Shown: positions 1 to 11,634, counted from the stretch's first letter. The stretch: DNA of 64,000 bases from Limonium bicolor (GCA_023374045.1 CM041779.1:2170001-2234000), one strand, 5' to 3'. Made by a program: numbers and translations. The notes: a model not told the origin generated them from the letters alone.

Positions 1-390
1 GCTGACCCCCTAGGGGGAACGTTTTTAGTGTGCAGGTACTTGAAGCTGACCACCGTTCGAGAGAGTAGGACGGGGACTGCTGTGAGCATGGGTAGTTAAA
101 TTGTAATTACTTATGCGTTTGAGTGAGGTGTAAGTCCGAGTATGTTATCGGCATCCGTATATTGTAGACTCGGTATAGTAGAGATATGAATTGAGTATTG
201 TATTTGTATGAAGTACTCGGTTGTTCCAGTTCATCAGACCGTTACGGTAAGTAAGAAAGGCCTGGTTAGCCACATGGGTGGCTAACGGCGTTGTTTCACC
301 CCTCGTTGTAACTAGAGTTCCGCTGCGTGAGTAGGAGTAATTAGTAACGGTTTAAGAGATAATGACGAGATTAACGGTTGGGGTGTTACA
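1..390 (+). repeat. 3' part of the 5' LTR of the LARD-like element
   Basis: This copy matches 9316-9706 and ends in TTACA directly before the spacer and primer-binding site. It holds a perfect CCCCCTAGGGGG palindrome at 6-17 and an AG/GT junction at 35/36, both paralleled in the Tekay element. The LTR start lies outside the window. Confidence 0.9.
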
Positions 391-394
391 AAAA

Positions 395-422
395 TGGTAT
401 CAGAGCGAAGTATCGCTCTGAT
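395..422 (+). promoter_or_regulatory. tRNA-Met primer-binding site inside a hairpin
   Basis: TGGTATCAGAGC at 395-406 is the usual plant primer-binding site complementary to the 3' end of initiator tRNA-Met. Bases 399-408 pair perfectly with 413-422 around a four-base loop, so most of the primer site is also one arm of a hairpin. The Tekay element has the same arrangement with different bases in the upper stem. Confidence 0.85.
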
Positions 423-3400
423 GACTGGAAATACCGAGCTTAGGAAATACCGAGTTAGGAATTAGTGAATTAGGGCTAAGGGTTGAGCGGTAGCGTGAGA
501 GATGCGCTAGTTAGGAACTTCCAGTATGATCTGGATACCTACAATACCATACCCGCCCTCCACAACCCCCGTATTGAAAGCGTGGGGAAGAACGCCAGAG
601 AGACGGGGAAACCCAATCTGGCAGTTATTTAATATTTCAATATGAACTAGAACCTGTCATGCGGTAGATCCCGAGAACCGGAAGTCCCGGAGACGGATCC
701 CGCTGGAACGACAATAACCGCACTTAATGGCGAGGGAACGAGACATCCTAATCCAAGGAGACCAGAATTTGTGGCAGCCTGGGGCGACATGCTTAGCAGT
801 CGCGAGAACCTAGCTAGCCGAGCAGTAGCAGAAGAAGAAAGCACTAACCGTGCAAGAAGGCGGATTAATGAGAAGCAATGATAATAACAAAAACCGAGAC
901 ACATGTCTACGGACCGCCATAACTAAATAATACCATCAACGGTATACCAACCAACTAAGAACCTGGTTGAGAGTAGGTACACCCACCCTGCCACACCCGA
1001 AGAAGATGCAATACTTCACTGATATAGCTTAGATAGCTACGAGCATAACTACGGGATATACCCGAATAGGACTACAGAAGTAGTACCTAAATAAGTTAAA
1101 CCTCGGTAACCACAGTAAAGACGTGGGAATGAGCAACGAGGTAAAGCATAGAATTAAAGTAATTAAGGAACTCCGGGAGTGGAGGAGCACCTAAATGAAT
1201 GACAGTCATGTCAAGAGGAATGAGAAGCTGCTCTAAGGAGCAGTTATCCAATTAAAGGATCAAGGAAGAGCCGTCAAGGCTACCAAATACAACGTGAACA
1301 GTACCGTGACCGGTATGAGTTAACCCAAAAACCACCTGTACCGCGCACTTGCCACGGCAAGTGCAGTAATAGCGGGATTATTAAGAGGAACCTTTGCAAT
1401 AAGAAGTACTTAGCAAGTACCAAGACGGCAAGAGAAGCCAATATAGCATCACAAACCCTAAAGAAATTCTGAAATGAAACTTCGGAAAGGCCTGACAGCC
1501 TGACCACTTTATTGAGGAGCATACCGGTCGGCGAGAAGCTAGACCTGGTAAGAAGCAACCGGCAAGGGAATGCCATGAAAATTTTATTTTCAAAACTCAA
1601 ATTTTTCTTTTAAAACGCAAGTTTTCCAAAAACCCCCAAATTCTGAAACCAAACCAGAGAGCCATGGTAAATCATCATAGGACGATACAAGAGGAGTTGG
1701 CAACAGAATACTTCACTTAGGCGTGACCGACACTACAAGTGTACACAAACGAGACATGGAACAACCGCACTCCAAAGGAGCTTGCGGGCCTGACAGACCA
1801 GTTATGAGTTAGTCGGGTAAGTGGTAACGTATCAATAAGATACTCCATGTATGTATACAAGTAGATTACGGTACACGGGAAGTAGCCCACTCCATACTAC
1901 GGACGAAAGAGCCAATTCAAACCGAGACAGTTAGACACTTCGAATGATCGAAGAACACAAAGAAGCTGACTAAGTTAAAGGAGTCAAGAATCCAGTAGGA
2001 TGATGGAGTTAAGAACATAACGTTAAAAAGTGCGAGAAGCACAGAGTATTAAGTACAGACATTGGATATGTCTCAGGAAATACCGAATAACTGGGTGAAT
2101 ACCAGTGTAAATAATACGGCGGATGCCTAAATGAACTTATTAATGTACGATAAACGGGATAGAATTCCCACTTTATACCTCACTGAAGAGAATAATGACC
2201 AGACCTAGAAGGTATTTGAAGGTACCAAGGATCTACCCGATAATGGGAGACATTACAACCCTAAACGGGATAGTCAAGGACATAGCCGCAAGGCGAAGTC
2301 ACAACTGAACATAACCATAAGTACAAGCCAGATGTAATGGCATTACTCAGTAACACCCAGGAGCAATCCGAGAAAGGTGCCGGAGTCCACAGTAGTTGAA
2401 CGAAACATCGTGTTGAGAACACAAGTGTTAAGTCAAACACTCGGGTAAAACCCGAAGGGATCCCACGTAACACGGGATACCCTAGATTGCCAGAGAGCAT
2501 GAACAAATATCAAGTTATTTAAAAGGGCCTTCCATGTATGGAAGTGTGTTGAGACAACCTTATCGAAAAGCCCAGTAATACCTCCAAACCATTAAATGGT
2601 GTACGGAGAAGAAGAAACTTGTATAAACAGCCCGCATGGAGCATTACTCGAGGAAAGGTGGCTTGTAAGCCGATAGAACCAACTACAACTTGTAGATCCA
2701 AACGTAGTAAAACATATGCATAAAGGCGTAAGAGTTATTGTGGAGCGTGAACCACCACCTTAGAGTGGGGACACCACTTATTATTGTGGAGCCTATGGAG
2801 CGGCAATTGCGTGAATCCTCCAGAGAAAGGCTACCATCTAAGTATGTAATGTGAAACCGCTAGAGCGGTGTAGTAAAACTTGAGCATGTGTATATTGCCA
2901 AGGAGCATATGAACTATAGTAGTATGTAAAGAGGAACCTTGATGGCAGTACAAAGAAAACCGATAGAGTAATCGGATGAGTAGTGAACACTGCATGTGTA
3001 CAGTATGAACTGCAGAGTAAGCAGTGCGCAAGCGCGCAGAGAGATTTAAAGAGTAACGTATTTCATTGAGCCAAGTGAATGGCAAGCCATAGTATAAATG
3101 GCGGGAGTACATGAGCAGAAGCTAAAGTAGTAGCGGATGCCATGTAAACAAATGTTGTAACGAGTAGAACAAGGTACGCAGTAAGCGACCATTGTAAGAG
3201 TATATTCGGATAGTGATTAGAGTTGATGAAGAAATGTGGTAAAAGAGACATGTTCATTCCTATCTCATGAGAGATTTACTGTCAAGGGTTTACGCTTCTG
3301 CACTCTGTATGACTGAGTGTTTTGGTATTGCACTTGTGCGGTAATGATCAAGTGGGAGAGCCAGGAATTGAGAAATGTCAACGAAGCCTGTTGAGAGAGA

Positions 3401-5383
3401 ATCTAGAGAGATAACCGTGCGGCCATTGGCCAAAGATGCACAAAGAACGTGGGCAGTAACCCACAGGGCCCAGGATCGATATGTGGAAAAATGCAGAGTA
3501 GTAGTATGAATGAAGAACTCTGGCACAGAACCAAGAAACAAACATAATCCATGAGCCACTAGTAAACGAGGAAGCACTACATGCTAAGTAGTAGCTTGAC
3601 CTCAACCGACAATAAGTCGGGAAAAATAAGTGAATAATCACAAACGTATACAGTGTTATACGAAGTAGATTCCCAGAGAACTGGTGAGACAATCTAAAAT
3701 TCATCGAATTCGCATACGGTAAGAGATACCAAGCGATGATTGAAATACATTGAAAATACCAAAAGAGCGAATTAAGCTCTAGTTATCAGGTCACGCAGCA
3801 GAAGCTTGTGAACGTTGATTCAGGGTTAAGTATACCTATATCATAAACCCCTTGAAGCCTTAGAGGCTAGAACCGAACCCGGTTATGAGTTAATTAACCG
3901 TACTGAAGTTAATAAACCAATGTTCAGTGATAACATATGGTTGGTTACGCGGGCGTAACCCCTTTTAAGGGGGGGTAGGGCGAGAAACCGCTTAGAGTAT
4001 GTTTTACGTATTGGTGCGTAAACTACTATGTGCATAGCACAAAAGAAATTATTTGGATGATTGGAACTCATGTTACATAAACATGTCTACCCATTCATCG
4101 TGTAAGTATGAGTATTATGCATGAGAGATGCGAGTAACGAGTATGTAATATTTATGAAAAGAGGAGTAGAGAGACTCCTAGGGAATGAGAATCCCTATAG
4201 TATATGTCTAGTGAGATTAGACATGAGTTATGATGAGTATGAATCGGCATGAAACCGATGTGTAACCTAAGAGGGAGTGAGTTCCCTAGGTGATTTCATT
4301 TGAGAATGATAGATGGAGTGAGTTCCATCCTTTGGAGTTGTATGTTATGTGTTTTAAATTGAGCAACAATTTGAGTAAAAGAAGCCATAAGTATGGAATA
4401 CCTAGGTAAGTAGTGAAGCAATGAGAATGACAAATGACCTAAGTACTAGGAACTAGAGATTAATTGAAACGAATTGTTTCGTGAATATAACTAGAAAGAG
4501 TAAAAGATAGAAAACGAAAATGTTTGACTATCTGTTTGTTTGAAACTGACGTGGGAGGTGGAACTTGATCTGCTAGCGATCAAGGGAAACCGAACACAAA
4601 TTGGGGTGTAAGGATAGTTCAACACTGATGCTGATCACATCAGGGTTGGATGATTCTTGAAGCTCCCTATAAGTGGTCACAAGTAATCACGCTAAGAAAG
4701 GATACAACTACCATAAACCGGATTTGGAGTTGTGTGATGTTTTAAAAAGAATTTTCAAACAGATTTTGGAAAAAGAATTTTCTTCAAGTACGAAGATGGA
4801 AATGAAAACTGGTTTTGAAACCGCTATCACCCGCCGATGGCTGTGGCCTTAAGTCTTAATGACCGGTAGAACGGTGGGCGTGTACAGGTTTTGAAACCAT
4901 TGCACCGTACGTGCGGCGGTCCTAAGTGACCGGTTGGGGGGTGTCAGTGTGTGATTTTTCCAAAGGCAGCGGGACGGGGAGAGTACCCTGAGATGTTCCT
5001 GTGTTGAGTGAGTCAACCAGAGTGCTTGAGGATATGTATATGTGTAACGTTTTGATCAGAACCGAAGGGACCGTGGGCCAGAGAGAGTAAGTGCCCATTT
5101 GTCATGAAACGGCCGTGAACCAGAAAGAGTAAGTGTTCAACATGACCGGTACCTGAGGGATCAGTAGTATATTACTCAACATGGATTCGAGGACTGTAGT
5201 GCCTTCTTGTCTTCGGACCGATTCCATGGGGAGAGAACAAAAAGTATTTTTGATTGCTATACATGCTGTGATATGTGTGTGGTATGTGTAGTATGAAATG
5301 AGACAGACTTGTGGAGTCTGTAAGGTTATACATGTATTATAATCTTGGCATAGTACGCCATGAGAGTAACCATCTAGATTCAC
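423..5383 (+). other. Non-coding interior of the LARD-like element
   Basis: About 5 kb with no retroviral domain that I can recognise in any frame. The frames present are short, lie mostly on the minus strand, have no family motifs and are peppered with stops. No trace of gag zinc knuckles, a DSGA protease, the RT catalytic motif or an integrase signature was seen. GTA and GAG trinucleotides are frequent. The block is probably carried for RNA structure and packaging rather than for coding, as proposed for LARDs in general. Confidence 0.7.
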
Positions 5384-5384
5384 C

Positions 5385-5417
5385 AACTTTGAGGACAAAG
5401 TTCCTAAGGGGGGTAGA
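5385..5417 (+). promoter_or_regulatory. Polypurine tract with preceding hairpin
   Basis: AACTTTG (5385-5391) and CAAAGTT (5396-5402) form a stem with loop AGGA, followed by the purine run AAGGGGGGTAGA. The purine run primes plus-strand DNA synthesis in LTR elements. The same hairpin-plus-purine layout precedes the 3' LTR of the Tekay element at 20654-20690. Confidence 0.75.
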
Positions 5418-6164
5418 TTTTAATACCCCGGACCTAATAATGGTGATTTAATTACTCTAATAAAATTATTAAGGGCCTAAATGTGCCCAGAGAGTATTGG
5501 TAAAAAGGATAAAACCAAAAGAAAAGAGAAAACGCTTGAAAAGCGAAAAACGCTAAAATGCGTATTAAATCTAAATAAGAGATATAAGATCTCGTAAGGG
5601 TCCGAGATGGATTCCTAAGGCTTAGTTAGGCCTAATTAGTGTACGGGAATGATTCCCGAAGAAAACGGATCCAGATAAAGGATTAAAACGCTAACGGAGT
5701 TTTTAAGCACGTTTTTCGAGAAAACCGAAAACGTGACTTTAAGTGGTCAAACGGACCCGTAAAAATTATAGTTGATTAAATAACTATTAATAAGTATTAA
5801 TGGAAGCTTAAAAAACCATTAAAATTAATTAAACGAGAAAATTCCGGAAAACGGACCCGGTAAGTGAATAGTGACGAAACCGGGAGACGAAACGCGTTTA
5901 ATTCGAAAAGACGAAAAACGACCCGGGCTATTAATTAATGTGGGCCGGTTTTAATTAATAAGTGTATACCCATTAATAGCTTGCTAGCTATTAAGTAATA
6001 ACAAGACAAATAAATAAATAAAGAAAGTAAATAGTATAAAGTAAAAAGTAAAATAAAAAAACATACCTCTCACCTTTCCTTCTTCATTCACGATTTGCTC
6101 CAGACCTTGCAACTCCTTCTTCTTCCTCTCTGTACGCGCGACAACAACAGCACCACCCTCTCCC

Positions 6165-6347
6165 TTGTCTCACCTCTATCTTGCTCATTCCTCCACCAAA
6201 TCACACGAAATTTGTACCGTTGAACTCCTCTCGGTGAGAGCTTCGTTTTCCACCCCTCAAAATCTTGATTCCTCCACCTTCACTTCCATGGATGTTGGAG
6301 CTTTTGAAGCTTTAAGAGCTGATTTTAACTCTCCTCCACCTCCTTAA
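6165..6347 (+). CDS. Short LTR leader ORF, doubtful
   Basis: A 60-codon plus-strand frame in the first quarter of the LTR, after an AT-rich promoter-like block and a pyrimidine-rich stretch. It has no recognisable domain and ends in a proline run. The Tekay LTR carries a short frame (11006-11263) at a comparable place, so it could act as an upstream ORF in the transcript leader, or be chance. Confidence 0.2.
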   Translation: MSHLYLAHSSTKSHEICTVELLSVRASFSTPQNLDSSTFTSMDVGAFEALRADFNSPPPP

Positions 6348-6720
6348 TGTCTTAAGGTAATAATAAGTAAGAGTTTTGGCCATTTCAAGCTTGTTCTTGT
6401 AATTTGGGAAATTTTCCCTCACGTTGAAAATTTCCTCCATTTCAGCCGATTCCACCTTGCTCTTGTGGGGTGTTGGAAATTCCATTATTTGATTGCCAAG
6501 CTCTCCTTTTGGACACTCTAAGGTAATGTCAAAGTTAAGCCTTAAAAACTAGCTCTTAAATACTAGTTTTGTAAGGAGGGTTTGAATTAATAAGTTTGAT
6601 ATATGTATATGGGGATATGATTGTAGTTGGCAATCTATGCCCCTTTGTTTTGATGTGGAAACATGAAGAGGATGAGGGAACAAGAGAAAGAGGAAGAAGA
6701 GGGAGAAAACCGAAAAGGAG

Positions 6721-6741
6721 CAAGGTAAAAAGCTTACCTTG
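6721..6741 (+). promoter_or_regulatory. Palindromic splice-donor-like motif in LTR
   Basis: CAAGGTAA (6721-6728) and TTACCTTG (6734-6741) are perfect inverted repeats, and the left arm contains a donor-like AAG/GTAA. The Tekay LTR has AAGGTAA and TTACCTT at 11616-11634 in the matching region. Confidence 0.4.
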
Positions 6742-7435
6742 AGCTAGTTTTTATGTGACTTGTGAGTTAAATGATAGGTTGAATTAAGGACCTTGAATTG
6801 TGGTGGTCATGATACTATAATGTTGTTTGTTGAATGGGAATGTTTCAATGGGTTTAAGTGTGTAAAATGAACCTAGGAAACCAAGCTAGTTTATATGTGA
6901 ACAAGTGGGAATTTAATGTGATTGTTGATGTCTAAACTAAACAGGTGGGAAGAAGTGCTTGTGAGTTGATTTTAGTGTGGTGGAAATGCTTAGTAAAGCA
7001 AGTAAGTGCTGTCAAAATTTACCTAGGAATGGAAAGTCTTGAGTGTTCTATGATGAGGAAGAGACTAGGTGTGCTTAAGAGGTTTAAGTGAGTAGTAATG
7101 GTTTGCAAAAATCAAGCTAAGGAGAAAGGTGTATTAGGAGTAAAGATAATGTCATTTGAGTGCTAAGAATGACATTGGTAAGGGAAGTTTGAATGGTATA
7201 ATGATGCAACCAAAATCTGTTACAAGAGTTGAACAAAACAAGAAAACTAGTTACGGAATATAAGTGATGTTGAGTAAGAATTTGGGTAAGGTTTGAGCCT
7301 ATGATTTGAAGAGTTTTAGAGCATGTTTTAAGGTGATTAAATATGTGGAAACTTGTGGAAATTTATGGAAAGATTAAGGGTGGTTTAAGGATTGATTTGG
7401 AGTGGAAAAATCAAGTTTGGAGCAGGTTTTAGCAG

Positions 7436-7616
7436 GGTCCGGGACTTGGTCCTTGGACAAAGTCCCGGACCACACTTAAAAAAAGGTCGAGAGCTGCAGC
7501 ACACCCCTGGTCCGGGACTATACTCCAGGACAAGGTCCCGGACCATAGTCTAAAATCAGCCGAGAGTTAGGAAAACAATTGGTCCGGGACTTTAGGTAAG
7601 GACCAAGTCCCGGACC
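7436..7616 (+). repeat. Array of three palindromic units, period ~72 bp
   Basis: Each unit has GGTCCGGGAC facing GTCCCGGACC. Arms lie at 7436-7447/7460-7471, 7509-7518/7535-7544 and 7581-7592/7605-7616. Unit starts are 73 and 72 bp apart. Each unit can fold into a strong hairpin. A related five-unit array sits in the Tekay LTRs. Confidence 0.85.
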
Positions 7617-8869
7617 ACCCCCAGAAACCTACAGAGAGTGTTTTAAGGGTTTAAATGATGGGGGTTTGAATGCTAATGATGTTATAAGATGTTAAGGCCT
7701 TGTTTGGTGACATGTAAAGGCCCTAAGAAGTGTAAGAAAGTGTTAGAAGAGAGTGAGAAATGAGAACTCAAATTAACAAGTGTAAACCGAATAACGGGAT
7801 AAACGGGGTTAAGTACGGGGAGTATTAGTTTTACATACCGTAATGCTTTGATGTTAATAAAACATTTGAATGTTATCAGTGGATCGTGTGAGAACAAGCA
7901 TGGTGAGATGACACGGTAAAAGTAAAAACCCCGGTGAAAGGTATGATTTTCTCATGCCCCGTATGCTAACCGAGTTACACTGATTTGTGTGTTTGTGTGC
8001 CGGCTTAATCAAGACTAAAGCATGAAAATAATCCCTTGTTTGATTATGAATGTCTTGTTGTATGTTGAATGAACTAACATACTTGTATGCCGGTGTGGTC
8101 TAACATAGTGTAAAGACCGACTCATAGTGAGTAACGTTCGGCTAGAGATCCGTAGAACGGAACGATGCGTATGATAACGAAAATATGCAAACACACACAA
8201 GCTATCGATTAAAGTATAACGATAACACAAACATATGAACTCCCTAGAACGTGAGGAGATGTAGGGGGTGAGTAAATACCCGATAACGGTTAGAAAACCT
8301 TACTGAAACAATCCACGAAATAATTATGAGTGGAGAGATAAATGAACCTCCGTCGAGAGGATTGAAGTTAATCCAATAATGTGAACTTATAAGGAAGGTA
8401 AAAGAGACCTAGGGGATTAGTAACTCCCTTGAGACATGGTCGACCTCCTATAAGAGGTTTACCCGGTATAAGAATATAACCGAAAGTATGAGTATATGTA
8501 TTGTAAAGGTAACTCTTAAACCTAAGATTAACCAAACTTGAGTAATGTTCCCTAAGTCATTAGAAACATCGAGAATGATGCTTCTAGACTAATATACATG
8601 ATATAAATTATAACTCCGAGAGAGGAGTATATGGGAATGTGAGTAGTCCGAGAGTAGTCGGACCTATGTAAAAAGAGTTAGGAACTAAGAGAGAGTTCCG
8701 TGAGCTAGTTGAACCTTCCCACCATGCTAGACCCAGAGTAGGGTCGAAACCGGGGAAGTAAGACTATGCTAGAGAGCCATGAGTTTTGGCTTAAGTATGT
8801 AATAAGAGTAACAAGCGTGACGTAGGAGACCTGTAGTGTCTCGAGAATCTACAAGAGCTTGAGTATGAA

Positions 8870-9070
8870 TAACCCAAGAGTGTGGGTGAGATAATGAGTA
8901 TAATTAACCCGAGAGAAAGGGGTGAGTATGTATGAGTAACCCGAGAGAAAGGGGTGAGTATATGTATTAGTAACCCGAGAGAATGAGTAAGTATAAGTAT
9001 GGGTAGCCCAAGAGAATGGGTGTGTATACGAATAAGTAACCCGAGAGAGCGGGTGAGGTATTGAATAAGT
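8870..9070 (+). repeat. Minisatellite in LTR, ~34 bp unit, about six copies
   Basis: Direct repeats share the core TAACCCGAGAGA followed by a GGGTGAGTAT-like tail. Units run 33-36 bp and diverge toward both edges. They make short overlapping minus-strand frames that I do not regard as genes. Confidence 0.8.
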
Positions 9071-9315
9071 AAACAAGGCATAGTGAGGAATAACCCTCAA
9101 TGCCTAAGAGTAACCAGTTACCACTAACAACATTGTTATGTTGGTTAGGAATCGTGTTCCGTGATTGAATGTAGATTCCTTGTGTGATATACACATATAT
9201 TGTATTGCCATGATGCATGTTGTTTGATTAAAATGAACTCCATGTATATCCGACCCAAAGTAGTCGGCGTACCGCGGTTAGCACGCGGTATATGCGAATT
9301 TCATGCGCAGCGTAA

Positions 9316-9350
9316 GCTGACCCCCTAGGGGGAACGTTTTTAGTGTGCAG
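9316..9350 (+). promoter_or_regulatory. LTR-end palindrome and AG/GT junction (3' copy)
   Basis: Second copy of the CCCCCTAGGGGG palindrome (9321-9332) followed by a T-run and GCAG/GT. The Tekay LTRs hold CCCCCTCGGGGG, a T-run and CTTGCAG/GTAAG in the same order at 14054-14090. Confidence 0.5.
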
Positions 9351-9706
9351 GTACTTGAAGCTGACCACCGTTCGAGAGAGTAGGACGGGGACTGCTGTGA
9401 GCATGGGTAGTTAAATTGTAATTACTTATGCGTTTGAGTGAGGTGTAAGTCCGAGTATGTTATCGGCATCCGTATATTGTAGACTCGGTATAGTAGAGAT
9501 ATGAATTGAGTATTGTATTTGTATGAAGTACTCGGTTGTTCCAGTTCATCAGACCGTTACGGTAAGTAAGAAAGGCCTGGTTAGCCACATGGGTGGCTAA
9601 CGGCGTTGTTTCACCCCTCGTTGTAACTAGAGTTCCGCTGCGTGAGTAGGAGTAATTAGTAACGGTTTAAGAGATAATGACGAGATTAACGGTTGGGGGT
9701 GTTACA

Positions 9707-10322
9707 TTCAGTGTTTAAATTCATGTATTAAGGGCTAAGAGCCATGTCATTTAAGAGCCTTAGTGCTATGCAATTTAAGATTATGCACAATATTGAGTTT
9801 ATTATGAATGAGTTGATTTCAGTGTGGAAAATAATGCATTTGGGCATGATAAAACACTAGAGAAGCTATGGCGAAATTGAGTAGAAAACAAAGAGTTTAA
9901 GTGGAGGTGGTGAGTTAATATGCCCTAGGATTCACTAGGGATCATTCTGAGGAATTTGAGTGGAAATGAGTTAACTAAGGAGTTCTGGAGGTTTAGAATG
10001 ACCTAGAATTGTCTATGAGGAAATTAGAGTTTAGATGGGGTATTGAACACACCAAAGTCATGGTATGAGAATGGTAAGACTGTGCCAAATTGGAGGAAAT
10101 TGGTACAATGTTTTAAGATGATTTAGGTATGAACTAGGGAATATAACAATGAGAAGTTTTGATGTCTGTGTAAGTGGTGAAGATGCTAGTAGTGGATTAA
10201 TAAGGTCATAGTTGGATGGTAATGAGTGGACTTGGGTGATGGAAGTGAAGATTGAAGGAGAATGTTGTCAAATGTCAAGGAAAATGACTAGGAATGTAAA
10301 AAGCATGCGTGTGATCATGAGT
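9707..10322 (+). repeat. Fragment of an older, related long LTR
   Basis: This stretch is a diverged match to the middle of the Tekay LTR (about 11870 onward): both run through TTCAGTG, a 'gggctaag...cc' block and ACTAGAG...ATGGCGAAATT in the same order. The LARD-like element ends directly on its left and the Tekay LTR starts directly on its right. Its own two ends are missing. It is probably a target into which both elements inserted, but the right continuation is not seen after 24795. Confidence 0.7.
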
Positions 10323-10803
10323 CGAAATACCCCAAACTTAGATATGGTGTTTAAATGATAAACTAAGATATAAGGAGGCTAAATAATGCCTTAGAAACAT
10401 TAAGAAACATTTCTAATCAAAGAAAATATAAGGAAACACCAAAAGAGCAGTTTTAAGCAAAAACGTGCTCTAAGCTTGGAGAGACATGGGAGAGTACCCA
10501 ATATTGTTCTAAGACCTTAGTAATATCCTAATGGTCATTTTAAATCAATTACCAAAGAAAACCAAGCTTGAAAACAAGTTAAAACACAAAATGTGCTTTA
10601 AGGAGTCTTAAAGCACGTTTTTGAAAATTGTCTTGTAAATGAGTTTTGAATGGCTAAATGTCCATCATTACTCTTTAATTAATATGTGTACTATATAGTA
10701 TCACATTTGGAGGTCTATATCAATGGGAAATCAAAAATTTCACAACAATGTGCCTTGTTTTTGATGAATAGTGAATTTATTAAGCTAGTTTATAACATAA
10801 GTC

Positions 10804-10810
10804 TATATAA
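10804..10810 (+). promoter_or_regulatory. Candidate TATA box of the 5' LTR
   Basis: TATATAA about 480 bp into the LTR, followed by pyrimidine-rich leader sequence. The same box is at 21168-21174 in the 3' LTR. If used, roughly 3.6 kb of LTR would be transcribed as leader. Confidence 0.5.
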
Positions 10811-11005
10811 GTGAGACATTTGGTCAACAAAGACTAAACTACCCTCATTCACTAAAGGGGGCCGGTTTCTTTAAGTGTGACTCACCACACTTATCTAACT
10901 AAGTAAAGAGAAAGCAAATAAGTAAGTTATAAGCATAAAACACTATTCACCTTTTAAGATAAATATCACTTTTGCTTACCTCTCTCCTCACTTCTTCATT
11001 TTCCC

Positions 11006-11263
11006 TTGTTGCCCACGATTTCTTGCTCTCTTTCTCTTCTCCATTCACGTAGAGCTCACCTCCATGAAAGCTCCACCTTCTCTTGCACACCACTTGCTCA
11101 TTTAAGCTCCAAATCCAAAAACAATACATATTCCTCTTTTAGCTCAAGCTCCTCCTTCCTATCTTTTCAAAACTTCAAGAGCTTCATTTTGGTGCCAAGT
11201 CAAACCACCATTAGAGGAGGAAATTCAAGTTTGGAGACTCCATTGGCATCTCCATTCTCTTAA
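11006..11263 (+). CDS. Short LTR leader ORF, serine-rich, doubtful
   Basis: An 85-codon serine-rich frame starting about 200 bp after the TATA-like box. A near-identical 86-codon version is in the 3' LTR at 21370-21630; a 3-base net length change keeps both open. No domain recognised. It may be an upstream ORF that limits translation of downstream gag, or an unselected frame. Confidence 0.3.
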   Translation: MLPTISCSLSLLHSRRAHLHESSTFSCTPLAHLSSKSKNNTYSSFSSSSSFLSFQNFKSFILVPSQTTIRGGNSSLETPLASPFS

Positions 11264-11615
11264 GTAAAGAAAGTGTAAGAAAATCTAGGTTTCCACCATT
11301 TTCTTCACATGACCGAAAATATATACTCATGGGACTCCATGTTTATGCCTTGTTCTAGCTTGTTTCTACTCTTCAAAGGGGAGAGGAGGTCCTTCTTGCT
11401 TCACATCCAAGTTGTCTTGAGAAACCAAGGTAAAACAATCACATTAATACCTTAAAACATTTTTTAACCTAGGGTTTGTTCCTTAGGGTTGATGTGTTAT
11501 CTAGTACTCATTGGAGTCATTGGATATTGGTTAGAACATTGGCAAGGAGAATCACATTGGTGACCGAGATTGAACAAAGAAAACCTAAGGAGAAAAGTTA
11601 AAGCTTGTGAGAAAC

Positions 11616-11634
11616 AAGGTAAATTACTTACCTT
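11616..11634 (+). promoter_or_regulatory. Palindromic splice-donor-like motif in LTR
   Basis: AAGGTAA (11616-11622) and TTACCTT (11628-11634) form an inverted repeat containing a donor-like AAG/GTAA. A similar palindrome exists in the LARD LTR at 6721-6741. Confidence 0.4.

Larger units (their letters stand above)
1..9706 (+). mobile_element. LARD-like non-autonomous LTR retrotransposon (5' end cut by window)
   Basis: Bases 1-390 reappear at 9316-9706 with a single G length difference, so they are the ends of a 5' and a 3' LTR. A primer-binding site complementary to initiator tRNA-Met follows the first copy and a G-rich polypurine tract precedes the second LTR. The ~5 kb interior has no gag or pol frame on the plus strand, only short frames. 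Long LTRs with a long non-coding interior fit a LARD (large retrotransposon derivative). It would depend on proteins from a related autonomous element; the Tekay element at 10323-24795 is the obvious candidate because it shares LTR-end, primer-site and polypurine-tract architecture. The near identity of the LTR ends implies recent insertion. Confidence 0.85.
5418..9706 (+). repeat. 3' LTR of the LARD-like element (~4.3 kb)
   Basis: It follows the polypurine tract and ends in TTACA at 9706, matching the end of the 5' LTR. The left boundary is set by analogy with the Tekay LTR, which also opens with an AATACCCC block, because the matching start of the 5' LTR is outside the window; allow a few bases either way. 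It contains a palindrome array (7436-7616), a minisatellite (8870-9070) and a small leader frame (6165-6347). Confidence 0.85.

Noticed and set aside
1280..3704. Several 60-110 codon minus-strand frames in the LARD interior as genes
   Set aside because: They overlap in different frames, have no domain or start context, and oppose the element's strand.
7436..7616. Regular palindromic repeats as a CRISPR array
   Set aside because: The units are self-palindromic, spacers are also similar, only 3-5 copies occur, and they lie inside plant LTRs.
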